DNA from: Inquilinus limosus DSM 16000
GTDB lineage: Bacteria; Pseudomonadota; Alphaproteobacteria; DSM-16000; Inquilinaceae
Assembly: GCF_000423185.1 (NCBI RefSeq)
Contig: NZ_AUHM01000001.1
Span: 310,001 to 374,000, forward strand
Direction of reading: 5' to 3'
Length of the DNA stretch: 64,000 nt
The translations under genes were made by a program, and so were the position numbers. The notes beneath the pieces are model-generated. The model searched no databases. It was not told the DNA's origin and worked only from the letters and a program-made list of their open reading frames with translations. This document shows, one piece after another, positions 23,787-32,719 of the stretch (position 1 is the first letter of the stretch; each line of letters opens with the position of its first letter).

Positions 23787-26700
23787 TCACGCCTCCGTCG
23801 GCTTCGGCGCCACATCGGCCGCGCCCTCGGCATGGTGGTCGGCGGCGAGGACCATGTAGACCGCCGGCACGACGAACAGGGTGAAGATCGTGCCGATGGT
23901 CAGGCCGCTGGCGATCACCAGCCCCATGTTGAAGCGCGACACCGCGCCGGCGCCCGTCGCCAGGATCAGCGGCACCACGCCCAGCACCATCGCCCCGGTG
24001 GTCATCAGGATCGGGCGCAGGCGGATCGAGGCGGCGCCTTCGATCGCCTCGCGCTTGCTGCGGCCCGCCTTCTGCAGGCTGTTGGCGACCTCGACGATCA
24101 GGATGCCGTGCTTGCTGATCAGCCCCATCAGCGTGACCAGGCCGACCTGAGTGTAGATGTTCATGGTGGCGCCGCCGACGCCGACGCTGATGAAGGCCAG
24201 CGCGCCGGCGATCGACATCGGCACCGAGACCAGGATGATCAACGGGTCGCGGAAGCTGTTGAACTGGGCCGACAGCGCCAGGAAGATGATGACCAACGCC
24301 AGCGCGAACATCTGCACCAAGCCGCTCGATTCCTGCACCGCCTGGCGCGACTGGCCGCCATAGTCGACGGTGTAGCCCGGCGGCAGCGTCTTCGCCGCCA
24401 GCTCGTTCAGCGCCTGCAGCGCCTGGCCGGTCGAGACGCCCGGCGCCGGCACGCCGGAGATGGTGGCGGAGTTGAGCTGCTGGAAATGCGAGATCGAACG
24501 CGGCGCTGCCTCCCGCTCGATCGTGGCGATGGACGAGAGCGGGATCTGGGTGCCGTCCACCGCCGTGACCGGGTAATCCAGGATCTGGTCGGTGGTCAGG
24601 CGCGAGCGCTGCTGCACCTGCGGGATCACCTGGTAGGACCGGCCGTCGATGCTGAAATAGTTGACGTAGCCGCCGCCGAGGATGGCGGCCAACGCGTTGC
24701 CGACGTCGCTCATGGTCAGGCCCAGCTGGGCCGCCTTGTCGCGGTCGATCCTGATCTCGGCCTGCGGTTTGTCGATCTGCAGGTCGCGGGTCAGGAACAC
24801 GAACAGGCCGGTCTTCTGCGCCGCCTGCTGGAAAGCGTTGGCGACGTCGTTCAGCTCCCGGAAGCCGCCGGTGGTGCCGATCGCGAACTGGATCGGCAGG
24901 CCGTTGCTGCCCGGCAGCGGCGCCGGCTGGAAGGCCACGCTCTGGGCCGCGGCGATCCTGGCGATGTCCTGCTGCAGCAGCGCCTGCAGGGTGTCCGCGG
25001 TGCGCTCGCGCTGGTCCCAGGGCTTCAGCACCTGGACGGCGATCGAGGTGGCGGCGGAATCGATGCCGAGGGTGTGGTCGGTCTCGGGATAGGCCCGCAT
25101 CGCCTGGGCCACCTGGTCGGAGCTGGAGGCCTTCTGCGCCAGCGTCGCCTGCGGCGGGTTGGTGGTCGAGACCAGCACCGCGCCCTGGTCCTCGTTCGGC
25201 GCCAGCTCGGACTGGGCTTCGGCGTAGAGGAAATAGATGCTGCCGAGGACGATGGCGGCGAAGACCAGCGTCACCGGCACCGTGTTCAGGCTGCCGTGCA
25301 GCAGGCGCTGATAGGGCCGCCGGATGCTCTCGAAGCAGCGGTCGATGAAGTCCGACAGCCGCTCCTCCCAGCCGCTGCGGTCGGCGAGATGGGCCTTGAG
25401 GATGCGCGAGCACATCATCGGCGTCAGGGTCAGCGCCACGATCATCGAGACGGTGACGGCGCCGACCAGGGTGAAGGCGAATTCGGTGAACAGCGCGCCG
25501 GTCAGCCCGCCCTGGAAGCCGATGGGGACATAGACCGCGACCAGCACCACCGTCATGGCGATGATCGGCCCGACCAGCTCGCGCGCCGCGTCGATCGCCG
25601 CCTGCAGCGGCATCGCCCCCTCCTCGATATGCCGGTTGACGTTCTCGACCACGATGATGGCGTCGTCCACCACCAGGCCGATCGCCAGCACCAGCGCCAG
25701 CAAGGTCAAGAGGTTGATGGAGAAGCCGAAGACCAGCATCATCGCGAAGGTGCCGACCAGCGACAGCGGGATCGCCACCACCGGGATGAAGACCGAGCGA
25801 GGCGAGCCGAGGAAGGCGAAGACCACCAGCACCACGATCGCCAGCGCCTCGACCAGGCTGGCCACCACCTCCTCGATCGAGCTGGTGACGAAGGCGCTGG
25901 AATCATAGATCACGGTGGCGTGCAGCCCGTTCGGCAGCTGCGCCTCGATCCCCGGCAGGGCCGCCTTCACGCCGGCGACGACGTCGAGCAGGTTGGCCGT
26001 CGGCGCCACCTGGATGCCGATGAAGACGCCGGTGTTGCCGTCGACCGTGGACCGGCTCTCGTAATCCTGGGCGCCGAGCACGACCTGGCCGAGGTCCTTC
26101 AGCCGGATCACGGCGCCGCCCGACTGCTTCACCACCAGGTTCTTGAACTGCTCGACGTCGTGCAGATCGGTCGAGGCGGTGAGCGTGACCTGGGTCATCG
26201 TGCCCTTGGTGGTGCCGATGCCGGAGATGTAGTTGTTGTTGCTGAGCGCTGTGTAGACGTCGGTGGCCGTGAGGCCGTAGCCGGCCAGCTTGTCGGGGTC
26301 GAGCCAGACCCGGAGCGCGAACACCTTCGGGCCCAGCAGCTCCGCCGTCTGCACCCCCTGCACCGCCTGCAGCTTGGGCTGGACCACGCGGGTCAGGTAG
26401 TCGGTGATCTGGTTCGCCGCCAGCACGTCCGAGTAGAAGCCGATGTACATGGCGTCGATGGTCTGGCCGACCGAGAGCGTGATGGTCGGCTGCTGCGCGC
26501 CCGAGGGCAGCTGGTTCAGGACCGAGTTGACCTTGGTGTTGATCTCGGTCACCGCGGCGTCGGCGCTGTAGTTCAGCCGCAGGTTGACGGTGATGGTCGA
26601 GGTGCCGCTGGTCGAGGTCGAGGTCATGTAGTCGATGCCGTTCGCCTGGGCGATGGCATTCTCCAGCGGCGTGGTGATGAAGCCGGCGACCACGTCCGGG

Positions 26701-26864
26701 TCGGCGCCGTAATAGGTCGTGGTCACGGTCACGACCGCGTTCTCGGTCTTCGGATACTGCCGCACCGTCAGCGAGCGGTAGGACTGCCAGCCGATGACCA
26801 CGATCAGGGCGCTGACCACCAGCGCCAGCACCGGGCGGCGGATGAAGATGTCGGTGACATTCAT
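23787..26864 (-). CDS. RND multidrug efflux permease (HAE1/AcrB family)
   Basis: 1025 residues, full length for AcrB-type pumps. N-terminus MNVTDIFIRRPVLALVVSALIV opens the first transmembrane helix; the periplasmic porter domain follows, and LAIGLVVDDAIIVVENVNRH in TM4 carries the two Asp of the proton relay. The second half repeats the pattern (LVTLMGLISKHGILIVEVAN, RLRPILMTTGAMVLGVVPL). It is the inner-membrane motor of a tripartite pump, encoded ten bases after its adaptor gene and in the same operon as an outer-membrane channel. Substrates cannot be inferred. Confidence 0.93.
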   Translation of the reverse strand: MNVTDIFIRRPVLALVVSALIVVIGWQSYRSLTVRQYPKTENAVVTVTTTYYGADPDVVAGFITTPLENAIAQANGIDYMTSTSTSGTSTITVNLRLNYSADAAVTEINTKVNSVLNQLPSGAQQPTITLSVGQTIDAMYIGFYSDVLAANQITDYLTRVVQPKLQAVQGVQTAELLGPKVFALRVWLDPDKLAGYGLTATDVYTALSNNNYISGIGTTKGTMTQVTLTASTDLHDVEQFKNLVVKQSGGAVIRLKDLGQVVLGAQDYESRSTVDGNTGVFIGIQVAPTANLLDVVAGVKAALPGIEAQLPNGLHATVIYDSSAFVTSSIEEVVASLVEALAIVVLVVFAFLGSPRSVFIPVVAIPLSLVGTFAMMLVFGFSINLLTLLALVLAIGLVVDDAIIVVENVNRHIEEGAMPLQAAIDAARELVGPIIAMTVVLVAVYVPIGFQGGLTGALFTEFAFTLVGAVTVSMIVALTLTPMMCSRILKAHLADRSGWEERLSDFIDRCFESIRRPYQRLLHGSLNTVPVTLVFAAIVLGSIYFLYAEAQSELAPNEDQGAVLVSTTNPPQATLAQKASSSDQVAQAMRAYPETDHTLGIDSAATSIAVQVLKPWDQRERTADTLQALLQQDIARIAAAQSVAFQPAPLPGSNGLPIQFAIGTTGGFRELNDVANAFQQAAQKTGLFVFLTRDLQIDKPQAEIRIDRDKAAQLGLTMSDVGNALAAILGGGYVNYFSIDGRSYQVIPQVQQRSRLTTDQILDYPVTAVDGTQIPLSSIATIEREAAPRSISHFQQLNSATISGVPAPGVSTGQALQALNELAAKTLPPGYTVDYGGQSRQAVQESSGLVQMFALALVIIFLALSAQFNSFRDPLIILVSVPMSIAGALAFISVGVGGATMNIYTQVGLVTLMGLISKHGILIVEVANSLQKAGRSKREAIEGAASIRLRPILMTTGAMVLGVVPLILATGAGAVSRFNMGLVIASGLTIGTIFTLFVVPAVYMVLAADHHAEGAADVAPKPTEA

Positions 26865-26874
26865 GGCGCCGCCC

Positions 26875-28014
26875 TCAGCTCGGATCCGCGACGGACGGGT
26901 TCGGGTCGTTCGGCGGGGTCACTGCATTGTTGATCACGATCGGCGAGCCGTTCTGCAGCTTGAGCTGGCCGGAGGTGACGACGGTGGCGCCCTCCTCCAC
27001 CCCCTTGGCCACCGCGACCTGGTCGCCGCGGGTGCCGGCGGTGGTGACGAAGATCTGCTGCACGGTCTGGTTCGGCGCGGTGCCGGAGACGACATAGGCG
27101 ATGTCGCCATAGGGGTTGGAGACGATCGCCGTCGCCGGCAGGGTGACGTAGCGCTGCGGCTGCCCGACCGCGACCGCGGCCTTGGCGAACATGCCCGGCG
27201 CCAGCATACGGTCCGGGTTGGCGAAGCTGGCCCGGACCGTCAGGCTGCGGGTGGTGCTGTCGACCAGCGGGCTGATCGCGGTGATCGTCCCGTCGAAGCT
27301 GCGGTCGGGATACGCGTCGACCGTCGCCGTCACCGGCTGCCCGACCTTGAGCCTGGCCAGCGCCTGCTGCGGCAGGGTGAAGTCGAACAGGATCGGGTCC
27401 TGCGACTGCAGGGTGACGATTTCAGTGCCAGCAGAGAGATACTGGCCGAGATCGACCTGGCGCACGCCGAGCCGACCGGCGAAGGGCGCCCTGACCGTCT
27501 TCTTGTCGATCAGCGCCTGCTGCGCCGCCACCTGGGCCTGCGCCTGCTTCAGCGTGGCGAGGTCGCTGTCGACCGTGGCCTGGCTGACGCCCTGGGCCCT
27601 GAGCTGGCGCAGGTCGCGGTCATAGGTGACCTGCGCGTTCTCCGCCGCCGCCTGGTACTGCCGCAGCGTCGCCAGGTCCTCCTCGGCGCGGAGCTGCAGC
27701 AGCGGCGTGCCGGCCGCGACCTCCTGGCCGTCCTGGAAGCTGATGGCCTCGACGATGCCCGAGACCTCGGAGGACAGCGAGGCGCCGTTCACCGCCCGGA
27801 AGCTGCCCACCGCCTCCAGCCGCTCCTGCCATTCGCTCGCCGTCGCGGTGGTGGTCGAGACGGTCTGGGGCGGGTTGCTGCGGGCGGCGATCGCCTGCGC
27901 GATCATCCGGCTCTTGAAGGCCTGGAATCCGAAGATCCCGCCCAGGATCGCGCCGATCGCGATCAGCATGACCACCATGCGGATGATCAGCGAAGCCGTT
28001 CTGCTCTTGGCCAT
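26875..28014 (-). CDS. RND periplasmic adaptor subunit (MexE/AcrA type)
   Basis: 379 residues. The start at 28014 (MAKSRTASLIIRMVVMLIAI) begins a single inner-membrane anchor and lies 11 bases after the stop of the outer-membrane factor gene; longer upstream reading is the shadow of that gene. Barrel-sandwich motifs are visible: GSFRAVNGASLSSEVSGIVE and VRAPFAGRLGVRQVDLGQYLSAG, with the alpha-hairpin between them. It bridges the RND permease and the NodT-type channel. Confidence 0.92.
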   Translation of the reverse strand: MAKSRTASLIIRMVVMLIAIGAILGGIFGFQAFKSRMIAQAIAARSNPPQTVSTTTATASEWQERLEAVGSFRAVNGASLSSEVSGIVEAISFQDGQEVAAGTPLLQLRAEEDLATLRQYQAAAENAQVTYDRDLRQLRAQGVSQATVDSDLATLKQAQAQVAAQQALIDKKTVRAPFAGRLGVRQVDLGQYLSAGTEIVTLQSQDPILFDFTLPQQALARLKVGQPVTATVDAYPDRSFDGTITAISPLVDSTTRSLTVRASFANPDRMLAPGMFAKAAVAVGQPQRYVTLPATAIVSNPYGDIAYVVSGTAPNQTVQQIFVTTAGTRGDQVAVAKGVEEGATVVTSGQLKLQNGSPIVINNAVTPPNDPNPSVADPS

Positions 28015-28025
28015 GATGTCGTCCG

Positions 28026-29552
28026 TCAGTCGGGCAGGCTGGGGGTCGGCTGGAACTTCGCCGCGACCACGTCGGTGCGGTTCCACCAGCCGCCGCCGAG
28101 CGCCTGGTACAGCGCCGCGGTGTCGCTGAGCCGCGCCGCCTGCGCCTGGATGCGGCTGAGCCGGGCGTTCAGCAGGTTGGTCTGGGCGGTCAGGACCGTG
28201 GTGTAGGTGGTGGCGCCGGCCTGGTACTGGCTGCGCGCGATGTCGAGGCTGCGCTGGGCCGCCCGCTCCGCCGCCAGCTGCGCCTTCAGCGTGTCGGCGT
28301 CGTACTGGATGGCGTGCAGCGCGTCGGCCACGTCCTGGAACGCCGACAGCACGGTGCCGCGGTACTGCGCCGCCGCCTGGTCGAAGCCGGCCTCGGCGGC
28401 ACGCTTGTCGTGCAGCAGCGTGCCACCGTCGAAGATCGTCTGCACGATCTTGCCGGCCAGGTTCCAGGCCACGGTGCCGGGCGAGAACAGGTCGCCGAAG
28501 CTGTTGGCGCCGCTGCCGTAGCTGGCGCTGAGCGTGATCTGCGGCAGCATGTTGGCGACGGCGACGCCAATCTTGGCGCTGGCCGCGTGCAGCTGCGCCT
28601 CGGAGGAGCGGATGTCCGGCCGCTGCTCGACCAGCTTCGATGGCAGGCTGAGCGGCAGGTCGGCCGGCAGGGTCAGCGAGGTCAGCTCGAAATCGTCGCC
28701 GGAGATCTCGCTGGGGAAGCGGCCGAGATAGACGGCCAGCTGGTTGCGCTGCTGCGCCAGCTGCTTCTGCAGCGGCGGCAGCAGCGCCTCGTCCTGCGCC
28801 ACCGTGGCCTGCTGCGCCGCCACGTCGGCCTGCGAGACGCCGCCGAGCGCGAATTGCTGCTGCAGGATGGCGAGATAGGCGCGCTCGGTCCGGATGATCT
28901 CCTCGGTCGCCGCGATCTGGGCCCTGAGCGACGCTTCCTGGATCGCCGCCGTCACCACGTTGCTGGCGATGGTGAGGGTGCTGGCCTCGAGCTGGAAGCG
29001 CTGGTAGTCGGCCGTGGCCTGCAGCGATTCGATGTTGCGCCGGGTGCCGCCGAACACGTCGAGGTCGTAGGACACGTCGACCGACGCGTTGTAGAGGTTG
29101 TAGACCGAGGTCACGGTCCGGGACCCGCCGGTCGCGGTCGAGACGGTGGTGTTGCTCTGCTCCCGCGTGCCGGAGCCGGAGGCGCTGACAGTCGGGAACA
29201 GCCCACCCTGCCCGGCCGCCACATTCTCCTGCGCCTGGCGCAGCGCGGCCTGGGCCGACTGGATGTCGAGATTGGCCTTCAGCGCCTCGGCCACCAGCCG
29301 GTTCAGCGTGTCGGAGCGGAACACCCGCCACCAGTCGCCCGGGATGTCGCGGCCGTTGCGGATGGTCTGCGCCGCCCCGCCGGAGACATCGGCCGAGGCG
29401 GTCTGCGCCAGCGGCGTTCCGGGCGTGTACTGGCCGACGCCGGGCGCGTCCGGACGCTTGAAGTCGGGGCCGACCGCGCAGCCCGCCAGGATCAGGGCAG
29501 CCGTGGTCAGGGCGGGCAGCGGCGCGATGCCCCGCAGCAGATGGTTCTTCAC
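28026..29552 (-). CDS. NodT/OprM family outer-membrane efflux lipoprotein
   Basis: 508 residues. A lipoprotein signal ending LILAGCAVGPDFKRP gives Cys25 as the acylation site. Two OEP domains with TolC-like helical hairpins follow (WWRVFRSDTLNRLVAEALKANLDI, RPDIRSSEAQLHAASAKIGVA). It is the outer-membrane exit duct of the tripartite RND pump encoded by the two genes downstream. It is the first gene of the efflux operon, and a strong hairpin separates it from the Spy-like gene upstream. Confidence 0.92.
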   Translation of the reverse strand: MKNHLLRGIAPLPALTTAALILAGCAVGPDFKRPDAPGVGQYTPGTPLAQTASADVSGGAAQTIRNGRDIPGDWWRVFRSDTLNRLVAEALKANLDIQSAQAALRQAQENVAAGQGGLFPTVSASGSGTREQSNTTVSTATGGSRTVTSVYNLYNASVDVSYDLDVFGGTRRNIESLQATADYQRFQLEASTLTIASNVVTAAIQEASLRAQIAATEEIIRTERAYLAILQQQFALGGVSQADVAAQQATVAQDEALLPPLQKQLAQQRNQLAVYLGRFPSEISGDDFELTSLTLPADLPLSLPSKLVEQRPDIRSSEAQLHAASAKIGVAVANMLPQITLSASYGSGANSFGDLFSPGTVAWNLAGKIVQTIFDGGTLLHDKRAAEAGFDQAAAQYRGTVLSAFQDVADALHAIQYDADTLKAQLAAERAAQRSLDIARSQYQAGATTYTTVLTAQTNLLNARLSRIQAQAARLSDTAALYQALGGGWWNRTDVVAAKFQPTPSLPD

Positions 29553-29586
29553 GATGACCGGCAGTGTTGGGGAGGAGAGAAAACCA

Positions 29587-29628
29587 TCGGGCCGGCCCGG
29601 GCGTGGGGGGAGAACCGGGCCGGCCCGA
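29587..29628 (-). terminator. Perfect 14-base stem-loop after the Spy-like gene
   Basis: Arms 29587-29600 and 29615-29628 are exact complements (TCGGGCCGGCCCGG and its reverse complement) with a 14-base loop. Read on the minus strand it lies eight bases after the Spy-like stop and is followed by TGGTTTTCTC. It may terminate or attenuate transcription before the RND operon. Confidence 0.7.
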
Positions 29629-29636
29629 CCGGTCCG

Positions 29637-30251
29637 TCAGCCGGCGTCGGGCGCCGGGCGCTCGGCCTCAGGCTCGAAGCGCTGGTCCTGCGGACCGGGA
29701 CCAGGGAGGGGGCGCGGCGGCGGTCCCATGCGCCGCTCGGCCTGCTGCAGCAGGGCGATCTGCTCCGGCGTCAGCTTGCCGCGCAGGGTCTCGATCGCCG
29801 ATTTCAGCCTCTCCGCCGCCTGGGCGCGGGCGATGGCGGAGTCGGCCAGGTGCTCGGCCCGGTCGAACGCCTCGGGGGCCTTGCCCGGGCCGTCGGCGGA
29901 AGGCCGGGGCGGCATCGGCGGCTCCAAGACGGCCAGGAGGGCGCTGGTGTAGTCGCGCCAGGCGTCGAGCTGGTCGGCACGGATGCCGATCAGGGTCTCG
30001 AGCCCCGCCAGGTCGCGCGCCAGCTTCATCTGGAAATCCGGCCGGCGGTGCCAGCCGGGGCCGGGCCGATCCGGACCGGGGCCGCCCATGCCGCCGAGGC
30101 CCGGCGGCATGGCGTTCGGCGCCGGGCCGTGGATCGCATTGGCGTTGCCGGGATCGGCCAGGGCGACGCCGCCCGGGCTCGCCACCGTGCCGAGGGTCAG
30201 GCCGATGACACCGGCCGTCGCGACACCGATGATGGCGACAGTGGACCTCAT
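29637..30251 (-). CDS. Spy/CpxP-like LTxxQ periplasmic protein
   Basis: 204 residues from the ATG at 30251; an in-frame start at 30365 would add 38 unlikely residues. A Sec signal (MRSTVAIIGVATAGVIGLTL ... ALADP) is followed by a Pro/Gly-rich linker and a helical domain with LAGLETLIGIRADQLDAWRDY and the family motif LTPEQIALLQQAERRM. The tail is Pro-rich. Spy/CpxP proteins are ATP-independent periplasmic chaperones or stress sensors. It lies between a divergent two-component system and an RND efflux operon, suggesting an envelope-stress regulon. Confidence 0.75.
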   Translation of the reverse strand: MRSTVAIIGVATAGVIGLTLGTVASPGGVALADPGNANAIHGPAPNAMPPGLGGMGGPGPDRPGPGWHRRPDFQMKLARDLAGLETLIGIRADQLDAWRDYTSALLAVLEPPMPPRPSADGPGKAPEAFDRAEHLADSAIARAQAAERLKSAIETLRGKLTPEQIALLQQAERRMGPPPRPLPGPGPQDQRFEPEAERPAPDAG

Positions 30252-30363
30252 CGAGAGCCTCGCTCGTGGTTGCTGTGACGCGGCGAAGCTAGGCGCGGCG
30301 TGTTTCTGCCTTTCGTCCGCCTGTTGCCGAACGTGAACCGCCGGAGGAAATTGGTTTCCCAAC

Positions 30364-30386
30364 ATTGCCGGCCGGCGATCGGCAAT
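30364..30386. promoter_or_regulatory. Candidate response-regulator site
   Basis: ATTGCCG (30364-30370) and its exact complement CGGCAAT (30380-30386) flank a nine-base spacer in the divergent region between the Spy-like gene and the response regulator gene. Symmetry and position suggest a regulator site; unverified. Confidence 0.35.
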
Positions 30387-30466
30387 ACTCCGTTGCAGAA
30401 AATCCGTCGCGCCCCGTCATCCGCGCCGTAAAACCCCAGGCAACAAACTCGAAAACCGCGCCATCG

Positions 30467-31195
30467 ATGCAGACGTCTCCCCATATCCTTGTCGTCGACG
30501 ACGATCCCGAGATCCGTCGTCTGCTCGGCCGTTATCTCGACGGCCAGAACTTCCGCGTCAGCCTGGCCGCCGACCGGCGCGAATGCGAGGAGCGGCTGGC
30601 GGCGGGCCGGATCGACCTCCTGGTGCTCGACGTCATGCTGCCCGACGGCTCCGGCCTCGAGATCTGCCGCGAGCTGAGCCGACGCAAGCCGCATCTGCCG
30701 GTGATCCTCCTGACCGCGCTGAAGGAGGATGTCGACCGCATCATCGGCCTCGAGATCGGCGCCGACGACTATCTCGGCAAGCCGTTCAACCCGCGCGAGC
30801 TGGTGGCGCGGATCCGTGCCGTGCTGCGCCGGGCCGCGACGACCCTGCCGGAGGAAGCGCCGCCGCCCGGCCGCTACCGCTTCGCCGGCTTCACCGCCGA
30901 TCCCGCCACCCGGCGCATCGTCGACGAGGCCGGCGAGGAGGTGATCCTGACCGGCGCCGAGTTCGAACTGCTGCTGGCCTTCCTGGAGCGGCCGGGCCGG
31001 ATCCTGTCGCGCGACCAGCTGCTGGACCTGACCCAGGGCCGCGAGGCGGAGCCGCTGGACCGGTCGATCGACGTGCTGGTCAGTCGGCTGCGCCGCAAGC
31101 TGGGCGACGGCGGCCGGTTCCAGCTGTTCAAGACGGTGCGCAACGGCGGCTACCAGCTCGCCGTTCCGGTCGAGCAGATGGGAGGGCCGGCATGA
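30467..31195 (+). CDS. OmpR-family response regulator
   Basis: 242 residues from the ATG at 30467. The receiver domain has the acidic pocket VVDDDPE, phospho-acceptor Asp in LLVLDVMLPDGSG and the Lys of LGKPFNPRE. The winged-helix effector domain has LTGAEFELLLAFLERPGRILSR and LDRSIDVLVSRLRRKLG. Its stop overlaps the start of the sensor kinase gene by ATGA. It probably regulates the divergent Spy-like gene and the RND pump, as BaeR does in enterobacteria, though this is inference from layout. Confidence 0.92.
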   Translation: MQTSPHILVVDDDPEIRRLLGRYLDGQNFRVSLAADRRECEERLAAGRIDLLVLDVMLPDGSGLEICRELSRRKPHLPVILLTALKEDVDRIIGLEIGADDYLGKPFNPRELVARIRAVLRRAATTLPEEAPPPGRYRFAGFTADPATRRIVDEAGEEVILTGAEFELLLAFLERPGRILSRDQLLDLTQGREAEPLDRSIDVLVSRLRRKLGDGGRFQLFKTVRNGGYQLAVPVEQMGGPA

Positions 31196-32481
31196 ACACG
31201 CTGCGCGCCCGCATCATCCTGCTGCTGGCGGTCGCCATCGTCGCGGTTGTCGGCATCGCCAGCTTCGTCGCCCTGCTGCTGCTGCGCGAGCCCTCGCCGT
31301 CCCGCACCGTCGAACCCTTCGCCCGGCAGATCCAGTTGATCGCCGACCTGGTCGAGAACGGCATCGGGCCGGCCGACAACCCCGGGCGGGCGGCCGATTT
31401 CGAGCTGCATCCGACGCGCGCGCCCGGCGAGCCGGATCCGCGCGGGAGCGAGCTGCTGCAGGACGCCATGCGCGCCACGGGCCCTGCCCTGCCGGTGCAG
31501 GTGACCCACGGTGCCCAGGACGGACGGGCGATCCTGTCGGTGCAGATCGACCCAAAGCGCTGGCTGTGGCTGCCGATGCCCGACCTGCCGATCCCGCAGG
31601 GCGTGCCGCTGGCCTTCGCCGGCTGGATGCTGCTGCTGGTGCTGGGGGCGATCGGCATCGCCGCGGTCGCCGCCGACCGGGTGGTCCGGCCCCTGGCCCT
31701 GCTGGAAGGCACCATCGCCCGGATCGGCCCGGACGGCACGCTGCCCGAGCTGCCGGAGACCGGATCGGCCGAGATGAAGACCACGGCGCGGACGCTGAAC
31801 CGCCTGTCGGCCCGGCTGGGCGCGGCGATGGAGAGCCGGATGCGCCTGGTCGCCGCCGCCGGGCACGACCTGCGCACGCCGATGACCCGGATGCGGCTGC
31901 GCGCCGAGTTCCTCCCGGAGGAGGAGCGCGACGCCTGGCTGCGCGACCTCGACGAGCTCGACCGCATCGCCGACAGCGCCATCCGGCTGGTGCGTGAGGA
32001 GGTCGAGGGCGGCGATGCCGAGCCCGTGCGGCTCGACCGGCTGGTCGAGACCGTCTGCGCCGAGCTGGCCGAGCAGGGCCTGCCGGTGACGCTGCTGCGG
32101 ACGGCGCCGGCCTCGGTCAAGGCCGGGCCGCTGGCGCTGAAGCGGGCACTGCGCAACCTGGTGATCAACGCCGCCACCCATGGCCAGGGGGCCGAGGTGG
32201 CGCTGGACGCGGTATTTGACGCGTCTGGGGGCGAGGGCGAAGGCGAGGCCCGCATCACCATCACCGACCGCGGCCCGGGCATCCCGGCGGAGCTGCTGGC
32301 CCAGGTGTTCGAGCCGTTCTTCCGGGTCGACCCGGCCCGGCGCCAGACCGTGCCGGGCGCCGGGCTGGGCCTCGCCATCGCCAAGGAGATCATCGACCGC
32401 AGCGGCGGCCGGATCGAGATCGCCAACCGCACCGGAGGCGGCCTGACCCAGATCGTGACGCTGCCGCGGGAGGAGGCTTGA
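31192..32481 (+). CDS. Sensor histidine kinase (EnvZ/CpxA-like)
   Basis: 429 residues. Two membrane helices (residues 9-31 and about 141-163) flank a periplasmic domain of about 110 residues; a HAMP segment (DRVVRPLALLEGTIARIG) follows. The H-box is AAAGHDLRTPMTRMRLRAE, the N-box RALRNLVINAATHG, with G-boxes DRGPGIP and GAGLGLAIAKEI. It senses an unknown envelope signal and phosphorylates the regulator encoded upstream with a 4-base overlap. Confidence 0.93.
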   Translation: MNTLRARIILLLAVAIVAVVGIASFVALLLLREPSPSRTVEPFARQIQLIADLVENGIGPADNPGRAADFELHPTRAPGEPDPRGSELLQDAMRATGPALPVQVTHGAQDGRAILSVQIDPKRWLWLPMPDLPIPQGVPLAFAGWMLLLVLGAIGIAAVAADRVVRPLALLEGTIARIGPDGTLPELPETGSAEMKTTARTLNRLSARLGAAMESRMRLVAAAGHDLRTPMTRMRLRAEFLPEEERDAWLRDLDELDRIADSAIRLVREEVEGGDAEPVRLDRLVETVCAELAEQGLPVTLLRTAPASVKAGPLALKRALRNLVINAATHGQGAEVALDAVFDASGGEGEGEARITITDRGPGIPAELLAQVFEPFFRVDPARRQTVPGAGLGLAIAKEIIDRSGGRIEIANRTGGGLTQIVTLPREEA

Positions 32482-32719
32482 TCCGAATATGTCACGATCA
32501 GATCCATATTGCTGATCATCGAATTCTGATAAGCTTGTGATAAGTAATAAGAAAAATTTTATTGAGATTCCCATTTTATCTTCATCTGCTTTTCATTGAT
32601 GCCCGACGCGGCTTATGCCTTAATTCCTATCATCGGTGCGGGCGGCGCCGGGAGCGTTCGAGGCCTGGCGTGCCGCTCCGACACACAATGCCGCCGTTCC
32701 AGAGCCCCGGGGGAATGGA
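32482..32719. promoter_or_regulatory. AT-rich leader of the fatty-acid modification operon
   Basis: This 238-base gap is strikingly AT-rich between about 32485 and 32610. It contains GATCAG...CTGATC inverted repeats (32496-32517) and three near-identical heptamers TGATAAG (32527-32533), TGATAAG (32538-32544) and TAATAAG (32545-32551). It probably holds the operon promoter and binding sites for a regulator or nucleoid protein; exact -35/-10 elements cannot be fixed. Confidence 0.5.

Noticed and set aside
23724-26933. A 1069-codon open frame opposite the RND permease gene
   Set aside because: It is the antisense shadow of a clear RND gene; its composition (His, Asp, Arg and Gly-rich low complexity) matches no family. 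Similar long shadows oppose vgrG, the FAAL, the MFS genes and cpdB.
26875-29331. An 818-codon frame covering the RND adaptor and much of the outer-membrane factor gene
   Set aside because: The first about 440 codons are an out-of-frame reading of the outer-membrane factor; the adaptor begins at 28014.
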